Source: Prorocentrum cordatum
Taxonomy: Eukaryota > Sar > Dinophyceae > Prorocentrales > Prorocentraceae
DNA length: 64,000 nucleotides
Direction: 5' to 3'
Assembly: GCA_963575745.1 (NCBI GenBank)
Contig: CAUYUJ010007446.1
Location: 40,001 to 104,000, forward strand
Below the pieces are notes generated by a model, which saw only the letters and a program-made list of their open reading frames with translations, was not told where the DNA came from and ran no database searches. A program made the position numbers and the translations under genes. This document shows, piece by piece, positions 41,101 through 51,711 of this stretch (position 1 is the stretch's first letter; the number at the start of each line of letters is the position of its first letter).

Positions 41101-41460
41101 CGTGCGCAGGCCGTCGAGGTTGACCTTGGCCCAGACTTGCCAGGTGCCGCCAGGACCGCCGCCTCTGTTGGCAGTGTGGGGGGGGAGAAGGGGCGAGGAG
41201 GAGGAGGACGGAAATGGGAAGGCGGGGGAGGCCGAAGAAGGGGAGGAGGCGGAGGAGAGAAAGGGAAGGCGAGAGGAGGGGAAAGGGGGAGGAGGGGTGG
41301 GGGATGGGGTGGGCGAGGGACAGTTCGATTACATGACGTAGGATGGAATGGAGGGAGGAGGGAAGACGGGATTGGGGGGAAGGGGGATGATGGGCGGGGG
41401 GAGGAGGAAGCAGAAGGCGGGAGGAGGGGGAGGAGGGAGGAGAAGAGGTCGGAGGGCACA
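41101..41460 (+). repeat. purine-rich G/A low-complexity tract
   Basis: GGAGGAGG, GGGGAGAAGG and GGAGGCGGAG stretches without a strict unit. It explains the long Gly/Arg frames on this strand and the Pro/Ser/Leu frames on the other. Confidence 0.75.
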
Positions 41461-44456
41461 AGCGATGCGCGCCCTTGGAAGCCGCGGGTGGCGACCGGGG
41501 GTCAGCTCGAGACGAGCAGGGGCATGTCCGCAACCGTGGGAGCGCCTGCTGACCCACCCCGTTCTGCCCGGGCGTCTCGGCAACCACCGCCAAGGGTGTC
41601 GAAGTATGCGGCGGGGCGGGGGGGAAGGTCGAACCACAGACGGCGGGAGGGCATACATCCTCCACTCTCTTATCTTGCGCATGTGCATCATCGATTCAGC
41701 ACGAGTGGACGGGACACGAAAAGGGCCTCGGCACGTGACGGTGAGTGCGACGGTCTTCCCAAGGGCAGCTTGGCGGCCACAACACCTGCAACAAGAAATT
41801 TGGCCACAACGACTGGCATCGTGGCCTGCGGACGGGAACTTTTGGTTAGCGCGTCGCGCCGCCAGTTCTGGCCCACCGCGCTTCGGCGCGACATGCTATC
41901 CACGCCCCCGTCCCCTCGGCGTCCATGTGCCAGGTTGTTCCCGGCCTCCCACCCCTCGAAGCGAAGCGACACGCTATCCGTTTGCAGGGCATCGCATGTC
42001 GCCACCGCGACACGCTAAGCAAAAGTGCCCCACCGCTACAAAACTTTGAACGACAAATTTGAACACAACGGACGGCACTGTGGCCTGGGTCCTGGAGTGC
42101 CTTCTGCGCCTCATCCTGCTCCGCGGGCTCAGGCTCAGGCGCGGGGAGACCCGAAACGGCAAGCGCATTACTGCGAAAGGCCGCACTCCAAACTGGGGAG
42201 AAAGTCTCGTCATCTGAGCTGCCCTGACACGCCCGCTTTGTAACGCAACACGTACCACCTTGAGGAAACACACGCGCGCATGAAACCAAGCAATGCGCGG
42301 GGAATGGGCGTCCACGTGACATCAAGAAGACCCGATTCCGGCAGTCGGGCAGATGCTCGGCAGGATTGACTTGGTGAGCTGTGGCCGAAGCTGCCTGCCC
42401 TGGGTTAGCGAGCGTCCGAGAGCATCCTTGGCGCGAATCTAGAGGGAGCCCCTCGGAGATCTCGGCCGCGCGGGCTCGCGTGGAGGATTCCCGAGCGAGG
42501 GTCCAAATCGAAACGGGGAGGCGATGAGGCGGTGGAGGCATTCTCGCTCGCAGTCGCCGTTGCAGAAAAGCTTGGGGCCAAGGAACCAAGGAGCTGCTAA
42601 CCAAGAAGAAATCTATGTGGGGGCATGGGGCATGGCCAGGCTGTAGTTGGTGGTCTGTGATAAGAGGGTCGTTCCGCCGACCATCGCCAGCCAATCGGAC
42701 AGGTCCAGGGATTGGAAATCCATGATCCAGCCATCCCCTCTAGCACAGGGCATTAATTTGCTTCTCAGCGCGCGCAAAAACGATGAGCTGCAGGAGGAGA
42801 CTGGAGATTGTTGGGTCGAGCATCTCTGCATCTTTACCATGTGCGCTGATGAACGTGATTCCCTAAACCAGAAAAGACCGCAGGTGACCGATGACGATCA
42901 GATCAGGGGCCAGGGCGGGGGAGTCAAGACACGGAGGAGAGGTGATGGCGAGGTGGGATCCAATGTTGACCGCAGTGCCGCCGCCGGACCAGGGGCCCCG
43001 TCGACGTTGGAGACTGCACTGGCCGAAACAACTTTTTAGCCCGCGTCGGGCACTCTGTCTTGCATCCCTCCCAGTACTTCGCAATTTGCATGGCACTCTG
43101 TCGCAGAAATCATACTGCAACGAGCCTTCTTCCCCAGCGAGCTGGCAGTATGGGCGAGGATCGAGCTATCTCCGTGGGCCATAGTGAGAGCGGAACGAGG
43201 GCCACAGGACGGGGTGGATGGGGGCGCCACCAGGCGGGCATCTTGCCTCAGAGTGAAGCGCCAGCGACCGAGAGCTTCTTCCTCCTCCTGCTCAGGACCA
43301 TCCAGCGAGTCGTGGTCCAGAACATCCAGTGCGGCCTGCTTGCGCTAGTTGCTCCTCTCATGCCCATCAGCTGCATCTGTGCCCCTGCGCAACGTTGGTC
43401 GACGACTGGGCTCCTGACCGCCCCCCCCCCCCGGTCCTGATGCGTGTTGACGGCGGACCTGGACTGAGCCGCGGCATCTCCAGTGGGCGCGTGCCCTCTG
43501 CTTCCGGATTCGAAGCTGCGTCCGCGTTCAAAATGGGCGACGATGTGTTTGGATCGACCAGGGGCATCCCCCGCAGGGGCGTACCCTCTGCTCCAGGGCT
43601 TGTGGCCCTCAGGCTGCGCCTCTAGAGCTCCCCTCGCGCGAACTCCTGCGAAGCAGCAGCTTTTCCCTTGCGACTCTTGCCAGCCCGACTGGTGCCCAGC
43701 GCCCATCGCCTCTGGTTCCCACCCCTGACATGCCCGCATGCTTTGCGTTCAGACGGGGCATGAGGCCACTGGAAGATGCGTGGCTCCTCATGCTGGAAGT
43801 AAGAATCAAATCCTCTGAACGCATTTCGGAACAAAAAAGCACCTCTTTCCGTCCCAGCCCCCCGCCCCCACCCACGAGCGCACGCACAAACGCGCTGTCG
43901 CGCTCGTGCAGAACGGAGAGCCCGTCAGCACACAGGCACACGCAGCAAGATGGCCGCTGCCCGGCTTGCCGGAAGCTGGCCGATGTGGTTCCATTTGGTC
44001 AGAACTTGGTTTCCAGGTGGGATCAGGGCGGCTTTGGTGGCCAAGATCGCCCAAATTGGCCTAGCCGCTGGTAATCCCCTCCAAGGTGGTCCCAGCGAGC
44101 CTCCGAAGTCGCACATGATCGGTCGGCAACGTTGAAAGTGACATCCAGGTGTGCACAGGGACCCGCAGCGCATGGCTGGAATTAACCACCTGCAACTCGA
44201 CGTCAAGAATTCATCTGCAATTGGCGCATGTGCAAATCAGAGAGCGCAACGTCGGTAGATGTGCCACTCCGTGAGGCAATGCTTCCTACATTGTATTCCC
44301 CACATTCTAAATGGGGTTCTCGTTATTTCTGGACACGCCCTGCACAGGAGCAGAAACACCCCCGCACACACATCGCCACCACCACTTCTTTCGCCATCGG
44401 CATCACAGCGCTGCCCGCCGCTACTTGCGGCTCCAATCGGGGCACACTACCGTTCT
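41461..44456. other. no recognisable gene over 3 kb
   Basis: Mixed unique sequence. 41795-41835 and 42055-42100 share AAATTTGnnCACAACGrmyGGC followed by GTGGCCTG, a short direct repeat. GCGACAyGCTATCC recurs at 41890 and 41966. The minus-strand frame 43248-43739 (163 codons) is the longest and shows no motif. Confidence 0.45.
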
Positions 44457-44930
44457 CCAGTATCTTTCGGGCGGCCCCCCACGCAAGACCTCGCCCGGTC
44501 CTTCTCAGATATTCTGCGATACGGGGCCCAGGCTGCAGGAGCCTCCGTGGCGGCGCGCGCGGCCGCGCCCAGTTGCGGGGCCTGCGCGCCGCAGCTGGCT
44601 TGCCCCGCCATCCCCGCCCGTGTCTGCGCGGGCGCTGGCGGGCAGGCGGTCGAGCCCTCGCGCGTGGGGCTCACCGCGGCCTGCGCGGAGGCCGCCCTGA
44701 CCGTCGGCCTGGCCGTCGGAGCCGCTGGGGGCGCGCTGCCTGCTCGCCGAGCGTGGAGCAGCCCCGCCGCTGAGGCGCCCGAGGACTGCATGGTCATCGC
44801 GGCTCTCGCGGCGCGTGGCGCGTGGTCCCGCCGCTGCCGACGCGGCCCTCCTCCGTCCCTCCCCCTTCTTCCTCCTTCCCCCCTCCTCCCCCCTCCGCCT
44901 TCTGCCCGCCTTCCCTCCCTCTCCCGATTT
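44457..44930 (+). CDS. hypothetical Ala/Cys-rich ORF with hydrophobic segment
   Basis: Part of a 326-codon frame (44259-45239). From about 44500 it reads LRYGAQAAGASVAARAAAPS, CGACAPQLACPAIPARVCAG and AACAEAALTVGLAVGAAGGA, the last a plausible membrane segment, then a Pro/Ser-rich stretch. Cys-rich repeats before a hydrophobic helix occur in proteins of dinoflagellate retroelements, but I cannot name this one. High GC alone could give such a frame. It ends before the PPR block on the same strand. Confidence 0.25.
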
Positions 44931-44945
44931 CTGATGGCATCTCGA

Positions 44946-45020
44946 ACGGGAACCTCGTGTGTGGGTAAGTTGCAAGGAGGTTTCAAGGGGACCCCCCTAT
45001 CGGACCTCACTTCCAAGGCT
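44946..45020 (+). repeat. orphan copy of the 160-bp satellite unit (partial)
   Basis: CGGGAACCTCGTGTGTGGGT, AAGTTGCAAGGAGGTTTCAA, GGGGACCCCCCTAT and CGGACCTCACTTCCAAGG align in order with satellite copies near 14520-14600 (CGGGAGCCTCGTGTGTGAGT, then AAGTCTCAGGCGGGACCCCC). It lies 30 kb from the array and directly upstream of a PPR block. Confidence 0.65.
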
Positions 45021-45049
45021 TCAAAACAGAAGGATTTGGCAAATCATGT

Positions 45050-45424
45050 TTGGTTCAAGTTTGGGTCAAGCAGGTGGGTGCAGAAAGCGCCGCCGTGGGG
45101 ACACATGTTTTTCGGATGCTCGACGTCGGTAGAAGTTCTCGAGAAGGCGCGGTACTCCTCGAGGTTGCCATCAAAAGCTGTGGTCGGTCAAAACAATGGA
45201 GCGCAGCATTGCAGTTGCTCCGCGAAGGAATACAGTTAGGTGCGCAACTCTTCCCAGGCCACTACATTGCGACCGTAAGCGCATGCAGAAATCAATGGCA
45301 ACACGCAATTTCGGTGCTCCGGAAGATGTGCGACGCGAAGCTGGAGCCGAACGCCATCTCTACAGTACCAGGAGTTCCGCGTGCCAGGATCATGTCATTC
45401 AACATCGTTCTGGCAGGCCCCGGC
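45050..45424 (+). CDS. PPR-repeat protein fragment, best-preserved block
   Basis: One open frame of 149 codons; about 125 are meaningful. Repeats: VLLEVAIKSCGRSKQWSAAL with QLLREGIQLGAQLFP, then HYIATVSACRNQWQHAISVL with RKMCDAKLEPNAIS, then the start of another, IMSFNIVLAGPGAP. Consensus residues (A-I-S-A-C, Q-W, A-L/I, L-L-R-M, L-E-P) are largely kept. PPR tracts form helix pairs that read RNA bases and usually act in plastid or mitochondrial RNA processing; a 2-3 repeat fragment would be too short alone. It runs without a break into a C/A-oriented 12-bp array at 45425, as the other PPR blocks do. It could be an exon. Confidence 0.65.
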
Positions 45425-46410
45425 GCGCCCCCCCCCCGAAGCCTTTCAAGACGGCCTACGACGGCCCAGCTGGGGCCCAGGTTCCAAAGGAGGCGCTAGA
45501 CAGCCCAAGAGAGCCCCAATACGTCCCCAGAGTTCCAGGGAAGTCCAAGAACGCCCTAAGGCGGCCCATGATGGCCTCCCTCCAGCGAGGGGACCCCCAG
45601 CGCGTCCCAAGACGGCTCAAAGGGGATCCCTGGGAGAGACTCGGGGAACAAATCATAGATTTGTTGGTGGGTTTGGGCGCATCTTCGTGCACTCGCTTTT
45701 CTGGGCCTCAGATCGCCCACGAAGGCCCCAGAGGCCACCTGAGACCGCTCCAGGGTTGCCCGAGAGATCCCCAAGAGCGTCCCAACACAGCCCAACAGGG
45801 CCCTCAGATGCCGCCAGTATGGCCCCAGGATGGACTGAGGGCGACTCGGTCCAAGATGGCCCGCCCCCCCCCCCCCTCCCCCCCGAAAGCTTCCTGACCC
45901 TGCGGGCCGCCAGCAGTGGACCCTGTGGGCGTCCAGATGGTTCCAGGAGGCCCGGGAGGGCCCACGGGATCCCAAGAAGGCCGGACAAAAAGGCCCCAGA
46001 AGTTTTTTGTTCGCCCCGACAGGAAAGGATAGGCAACCCAAGAGGGCCAGGCGCGGGTCGAGGCCACTTGGAGATTCATGTGTCCATCCCTTCTCAGCCC
46101 GCTCTCTTCCCTACTTGCCCCTCGCCCCTTGATCATCACTCCTCTCTCCTAGCTCCGGGCTCCCCTCCCTCACTCTTTCTCGCTCCTCGCTCAGTTTCTC
46201 CTGGCCCTTTCCTCACCGGCAGGGCCTCGCGGTCTCGGAGTGACCTGACGCGCATCGAAGGCGGGTTGATGAAAAGATTACCTCAAGACGGAAGACGGCC
46301 TACTGAAAAGAATAGCTCAACGCGCCCCGAGGCGGCCCAGGACCGTCCCAAGAAAACCCCAAGGCACACCCCAGCGCCCCAAAGCCGCCAAGATGGTTCC
46401 GCGAGGCCCA
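45425..46410 (+). repeat. 12-bp degenerate array, C/A orientation
   Basis: Units such as GACGGCCCAGCTGGGGCCC, CCCAAGACGGC and GCCCCAGAGGCC. A non-array gap lies at about 46075-46300. The long frames 45196-45897 and 45381-46457 arise from it. Confidence 0.8.
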
Positions 46411-46616
46411 GAGATGCCCGATGGTTGTCATCCGTGCTACCAAGCTTGTTCCACTAGGCCCTATATCTCGACTGCCCTCAGAGCAGCCCAGGGCACCCGA
46501 ATCCGCAGCACCAGACGTATCAGCACCACCAGCGGCCGGCTCGCCACCGGCATAGCTGCCGTGGAGTGCAGCATTGGGTTGGCAGCACGCCGAGAGACAT
46601 CGCCGATTTTGCTCTT

Positions 46617-46690
46617 GTGGACGTAGTCCCTGGGTCAGCCCGTGTCGTCATCTCTAGTATCTGTACTACAATGTTGGCTGGTGCACGTGG
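46617..46690 (+). repeat. PPR-cassette boundary remnant
   Basis: GTGGACGTAGTCCCTGGGTC at 46617 is followed at 46663 by GTACTACAATGTTGGCTGGT. These are the two ends of the cassette seen around complete PPR blocks, here joined with no PPR between them. Confidence 0.65.
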
Positions 46691-46895
46691 GAAAGCGGCG
46701 ACAGGTCGTGAGGTGCCCCCGAGCGCCAAAAGCGCCCCTGAGGGACGAGAGAAGGCTCCCCGTTGACGGGAACGGACCCCACACGCCGACAGTCGAGAGC
46801 CCCCAGCCAGGTTCCAGCCCTACCCTTTTAGGAAGCCCACGATGGCCAATGGATTGAACTTCGCCTCGGCCGCTGGCTTCGAACTGACTGCCGCC

Positions 46896-47150
46896 GTGGA
46901 TTATCCACGGGCCCACACAAGTCAGCTACAATGCTGGGATCAGCGCGTGCGAGAAGGGCGGGCAATGGCAGCGGACTTTGACGCTGCTCAGTGAGATGCG
47001 GGAGGCGAAGCTAGAGCCAGACATCATCAGCTTCAGCGCTGGGATCAGCGCGTGCGGGAGGGGCGATCAGTGGCAGCGGGCTTTGATGCTGCTTAGCGAG
47101 ATGCGGGATGCGAAGCTAGAGCCCAGCGTCATCTCTTCGATCTTCTACGA
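46896..47150 (+). CDS. PPR-repeat fragment, two and a half repeats
   Basis: After GTGGATTATCCAC (46896-46908) the reading VSYNAGISACEKGGQWQRTL (46921-46980) continues with TLLSEMREAKLEPDIISFSA, GISACGRGDQWQRALMLLSE and MRDAKLEPSVIS. These are textbook dinoflagellate PPR repeats of 35 residues. The frame stays open to 47541, but after about 47150 it enters a 12-bp array, and the end lies at the conserved TCTACGATGCAGG-type junction. Function as for other PPR proteins (RNA binding); as a lone fragment it is probably a pseudogene piece or an exon. Confidence 0.75.
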
Positions 47151-47194
47151 TGCAGGAGCCCGCGCGCGACAGAATGTGCAATATCGTTGTTCTG

Positions 47195-47720
47195 ATTCCG
47201 AGAGGCCCCAGGAAGCCGAAAAGCGCCCCTGGGGCAGCTTGGACAGCCCTGCGGGCCTCGGGTCGCGCTCCTTACACGGCCCAGCACAGCCCAAAGACTG
47301 CCCGAAATGGCGGCCAAGACGGCCCCAAGGCGTTTTAGAACGCGTGACGGCGGCCCAGCAGGCCCCCGGAACCGCCCCTAAAGAGGTCCAGAAAGGCCCC
47401 CACGGGCAGCCCCGAAAGCCCAGAGCCGTTCCAATCCTTTTGGCCAGCGTTCGTGTGTTGCAGATTCGTCTTTTCGTTGTCACACCATTCCGGCAGGCCC
47501 TAGAAGCCCCCCACATTCTTCGAAGACAGAGGACCTCGTGAGAGCTCCAAGACGGCCCCCAAACGTCCCAAGTGGCGCCCAAGACGGCCCAGGAGGATCC
47601 CCGAAAGGCTCCAAGAGCGGCGCAGGACGGCCCAAGACGGCTCCCAAACGGTCCCAGAGGCGCCCCAAAGAGCTCCACACGGTCACAAGACGGCCCAAGT
47701 GGCGGTTAAGGCGGCCTATG
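47195..47720 (+). repeat. 12-bp degenerate array, C/A orientation
   Basis: Units GAGGCCCCAGG, CCCAAGACGGC and GGCCCAAGTGGC directly downstream of a PPR block. Confidence 0.8.
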
Positions 47721-48059
47721 AGGGCCGCCAACAAGGACAAAAGAAGCATTGAGAGACCCCCATACAGTTTCAAGTTGCTCCAACTTTTCTCCACGAGGAC
47801 AGTGCTGAACAGAGGCGAGATGCTTTGCGCAGCCCTCCCCCCTACTGCCTTTCCCCTCCCCCTGCCGCCTCTGACCCCCTCCGCCGCGCGAGGCGCTGGG
47901 GGAACTTTAGCACCCGCACCATGCTTGCAGCCGATTTGCATCCTTCCCACGAACGAAACACGGATTTTGGCTAGATGTCGTGGCCTGTAGGCCACGTGTC
48001 AGCGCTAGTAAGTATAACTACTGTGGCACATGCGTGCGAGAAAGCTTTGGGGACCGATG
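47721..48059. other. no recognisable gene
   Basis: Includes a short C/T-rich part (47835-47890) and otherwise unique sequence. Confidence 0.5.
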
Positions 48060-48605
48060 GAGGGTAGGAGCGTCGTGGCGCACACGGAGGGCCCCACGGG
48101 GCGTCCAGAAAGGGTCGGCGGAGCCCAAGATGGTGTCCCGAGACAGTCACAAACACAGCTCCAGATGACCCTAAGAGCGCCCAGGACGCTCCATAACGCC
48201 TGAAGACAAGCCAGGAGGCTCCCTCGACAGCCGAGGAGGACCCCGGCGGCAGTCCGACGAGGCCCCAAACATCGACCCCCCCAGTCTTTTCGACAAGTTG
48301 GCAGGTCCTCGCCCTTTCGGGCCTAGAACGGCCCGCCTGAAAGGAGCCCCAGGAGCCCCGCAGAGCGCCCCAACAGGCCCCGACGACGAGGAGAGGGCCC
48401 CCCAAAGGGCTCAGGCGAGCCCCGAGACTGCCAAAGACGGCCGCAGGGAGCCTAAAGACGGCCCAGTGGAGTTGCAAGTAGCCCGAAGAGCTGCCAAGGC
48501 GAGCCCAAGCTGGCTCCAGACGGCCCAAGATCCCCAAGAGGCTCCCAATACGGCCCAAGAGGATTCCAAAACTTGCCAAACAGGGCCCCCAGGCCCGTGA
48601 GACGC
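48060..48605 (+). repeat. 12-bp degenerate array, C/A orientation
   Basis: Units CCCCAAGACTG-like. It ends in AGGGTTCGAAGAGG followed by TCCAAACGACGGGCTCCCC (48612-48650), an end block that is repeated at 63011-63046. Confidence 0.8.
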
Positions 48606-48692
48606 CCCTGGGAGACCCTGACCAGGGTTCGAAGAGGGTCCAAACGACGGGCTCCCCGCAGCCCTCTATGCAGCCACAAGCAACATCGATAC

Positions 48693-48696
48693 GCAA

Positions 48697-48728
<32 letters not shown>

Positions 48729-48840
48729 CGCAATAGCATGCGCGGAATGCTAGGGTCCAGCCCCACGTTGTAGCCTCAGCTTTTCGGCACCGTAATCACC
48801 TTCCAGTTCGTGGACATGTCGTGGACGTTGTTCACGGGTC
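48693..48840 (+). repeat. PPR-cassette leader: AGC tract and palindrome, no PPR
   Basis: A CAG/AGC microsatellite (48693-48729), then GCATGCGCGGAATGCTAGGG, then GTGGACATGTC and GTGGACGTTGTTCACGGGTC (48821-48840). The same order occurs at 55.17-55.75 and 61.74-62.09 kb. No PPR coding follows. Confidence 0.7.
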
Positions 48841-49054
48841 ACCCCTAACCCTGTGCCGCCGAGATTGATGCCACAGGGATAATAAAGTTCGGGGTCGCGG
48901 GGGGATTATAAATGTTGCTTACCGGAGGCCAGCATGTGGGAGGAGAGAGAGATGATGTTACGAGGACCGACAGCCGAGGATCGAGGATCGAGAATCGAAG
49001 TCCGAGGATCGAGGATCGAGATCCCAGAAGTAGAGAAAGACAGACAGAAGGAGA

Positions 49055-49320
49055 GAGGTGGAGGAGGAGGAGGAGGAGGAGGAGGAGGAGGAGGAGGAGG
49101 AGGAGAAACGCCAAAGTTCCAAACCTATTGGATTTAATATGTAATCAAACAATGGAAATTCAGATTTTCATCTGCTCGTGTAGGGTAGCTCACGTGCCTC
49201 GGTTTCCGTGGATAGTAAACCACAGCGATAAAAAAAACAAGTTCAGTGGGGGCAGGGGGGAGGAAACGGAAAGAGAAAGAGAAGAGCAGACAGAAGAGAG
49301 AGAGAGAGATACAGAGAACG
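49055..49320 (+). repeat. (GGA)n and (GA)n microsatellites with AT-rich spacer
   Basis: Pure GGA at 49058-49104, a short AT-richer unique stretch, then GAAAGAGAAAGAGAAGAGCA and GAGAGAGAGAGA to 49315. Confidence 0.85.
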
Positions 49321-49364
49321 CTGCTGGTTTGGCTTGAGACATCCTCGACAACGTCTTCGCTTCG

Positions 49365-49494
49365 TTTGATGTTGCTATCTCAACATAAGGAAGTTGACCT
49401 GGATGATAAACTTTTCACAGTGATCAAAGAAGTTCGGCCTCCGCGCCCCGCGCCCCTGACCAAACTCTTATTGGCCGTGGATAATCAACTCTAG
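49365..49494 (+). CDS. short unknown coding-like piece
   Basis: In the frame ending at 49494 the reading MLLSQHKEVDLDDKLFTVIK and EVRPPRPAPLTKLLLAVDNQ looks like protein, unlike the purine-repeat noise before it. It spans about 43 residues and is unrecognised. It ends at GTGGATAATCAACTC, a degenerate form of the cassette palindrome. Could be an exon. Confidence 0.25.
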
Positions 49495-49529
49495 CGTGTA
49501 AAGGGGGGGTCATTTTTATCAGCAGCAGG

Positions 49530-51180
49530 GGGTTAGTCTGTACTACAATTATGGTTGTTGCGCGTGCGAAAGTGGCCAGAAGGTAGCGAGCTGCCCCCGA
49601 GCGCCCGGAGCGTTCCGCCGCAATACGGCCTCCTCAGACTCAGGCAGCCCGCATACTGTTCCGAGACGCTCCAGAGGGCGCGAGGACATCCCAAGAGAGA
49701 CCCAACGGAGCTCCATGACAGCAGAGGACCGCCCGCCGACGGACCAGGTGCCTCCGAAGACGGCCCAGCCGGACCCCGACGACCGTCCGCCGAGGCCAAA
49801 GACATGGACTGCCCTCTGGTGTTCGAAGGTTTCCCGTGTCCTCGCCATTTGCGGCCACGGACGGCCCCAGACGGTTGCAGGGCCACCCCGGGTTGCCCTA
49901 AGACGATCCAGGGGGCCCCGCCAGGTGCCCCAAGACGGCACCCGAGGGCCCGAAGATTGCCAGAGGGAAGCCCAAGACAGCCTCATGGAGATCCCGGTGG
50001 CCCCCTAGATAGCCCCGACAGGGCCCCTGGAGTTGCCCCCCCGACAGAGCCCCTGGAGTTGCCCAACAGGCACCAAAGCGAGCTCCAAGACGGCCCGAGA
50101 CCCCCACCCAGGAGGACCCGATGACGGCACCACGCGGCGAAAAAAACATATCATAATTATGCATTCTCCAAGGTTTTCCACCCAATGACGGGCCCAGGAC
50201 GGCCCACACGGCTCAAGGTCTTTCTAAGATAACACCGATATGGTTCAATAGGCTCTCGCGAGCCCACCAAGACTGCCAACGAGGGCCCCGAGACGGCCTG
50301 GAACGGGCCCTGGAGAGCCTCACGAAGCTTCAGGTTGCCCCCCCGTGACGCCCCAGGAGCTGCCCAGGAGGGCCAACACGAGATTTCCAGACGGCCCCAG
50401 ACCCCCACCATGGCCCGAAGATGGCCCAAGGGGCCCCGGGTACGACACAAGAGGGCCCACGAGGATTCCGAAACCAGACCCACGAGACCAGACATCAAGC
50501 AAAAGTCTCGTGTGTTTCCAATGTTTCTTCTTGCCCTCCGCCAGCGCAGTCACCCTGCCTAGCCGCCGACGCAACAAGTGTTTTCAATGTTTCCCACGCT
50601 CTCGCCATGATGGCCCAGAACAGCCCCACTCGGGCGATCGCCCCACGATGGCCTTTCGGCCAACGAGCGCAACAAAATGGCCCAGGAGGGCTCCAAGCTG
50701 GCCCTAGACAGGCCCCCGACGGCTCACTCGACTGTCAGGTGGCCCCCCAAGACGCACCAGAAGTTGCCCGTTGACCAAGAGTGCTTGAGGAGGCCTCTGA
50801 AAGCTCCCGTGAAAAGCCAGACGGATGATACAACTGACCCCCTTGTTGTAGCATTCGTCGGGTGTTCTCTGGAGTGCCGCACGGAGCCAGTCTTGGCCCC
50901 CGCATCGGCCGTCTTCGGGCTTTCCGGAGCGAGCCCCGACAGATGTCACAACGCACCCCCCTGTAGTAGCATCCGTCGGGACACCCTCCCGACCTCTCAC
51001 AGGAGCACGCACGCAAAGCACGCACGCACAATAGGTTTCCTGGGCTGTCCCCCGGAAGAGGCTCGGGGGGACAGCCCGGGAACGGCCCCAGAGGCGCCCC
51101 AAAAAACTTCAAGAGGCCTTCAAGCCGCCCCAGACAGGCTCGCAGTAGGGCCCCACATGCCCCCGACACGGCCCCAGGGA
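49530..51180 (+). repeat. 12-bp degenerate arrays, C/A orientation, with cassette junction
   Basis: It starts at the junction GTACTACAATTATGGTTGTT (49540), then arrays to about 50140, 50200-50520, 50600-50770 and 51050-51180. Inside, 50826-50862 and 50942-50979 share a block GATGnyACAAC followed by GTAGCATyCGTCGGG. Confidence 0.75.
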
Positions 51181-51185
51181 CGACC

Positions 51186-51270
51186 GAGTTGTTCAACTTC
51201 GACAAGTTGCCCACGGTATGCGAGTTCCAGGTTCAGCACACCGTGGATTTAATCCACGGGTTCACGCTTG
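51186..51270 (+). repeat. PPR-cassette 5' part without PPR
   Basis: GAGTTGTTCAACTTCGACAA, GAGTTCCAGGTTCAGCACAC and GTGGATTTAATCCACGGGTT. It is nearly identical in order to 57931-58010, where PPR coding follows. Here the sequence diverges after TTCACGCTTGCC. Confidence 0.75.
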
Positions 51271-51279
51271 CCTCTCCTG

Positions 51280-51560
51280 CATGGCCGGCGGAAGCGCGTG
51301 GCGGAGGGCAAAGGCCAAATGTCAGTAGACCTCTCCGGCTGGGCCCCGCGCGCTCCCAGGCGGACGACGGCTTCGGAGGGCCTGCCCACGGAGGCTCGAG
51401 GGCCCCAGACGGCCCCGAGACTGTCCATGAGGGCCTCCAAGACAGCCCACGAGCGCGAAAAACGCTCAAGATAGCCTTCAGACGGCCCAAGAGGCCCCCC
51501 AAAAGCTCCAAGCGGGCTCCCAAAAGACGCCCGAGAGAGCTCGCACAAGCAAACATCGCC
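51280..51560 (+). repeat. 12-bp degenerate array, C/A orientation
   Basis: Loose units such as CCCCAGACGGCCCCGAGACT and GGCCCAAGAGGCCCCCC. Confidence 0.7.
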
Positions 51561-51573
51561 CCAAAGAGGGGGC

Positions 51574-51711
51574 CACATGCGAACCCTACCCCTACCCCCC
51601 ACGATTTCTGGGGGGGAGGGTGGGGTTCACTTCGTTCGGGAGCTCCCGAGCGAAGTGGACCCCACCCTACCCCTCAGAAATCGTGGGGGGTAGGGGTAGG
51701 GTTCGCATGTG
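51574..51711. repeat. 138-bp near-perfect palindrome
   Basis: 51574-51610 (starting CACATGCGAACCCTACCCCT) is a perfect 37-base inverted copy of 51675-51711. The inner arms continue to the exact centre, GGGAG|CTCCC at 51642/51643, with only about five mismatches and no loop. The arms carry CCCTACCCCTACCCC. Such a structure can extrude a cruciform or arise from a foldback element or a hairpin-primed inverted duplication. Confidence 0.95.

Noticed and set aside
45381-46457. 358-codon Pro/Arg-rich open frame
   Set aside because: It lies mostly within a C/A 12-bp array; open frames occur in several phases on both strands, so it is not evidence of a gene.
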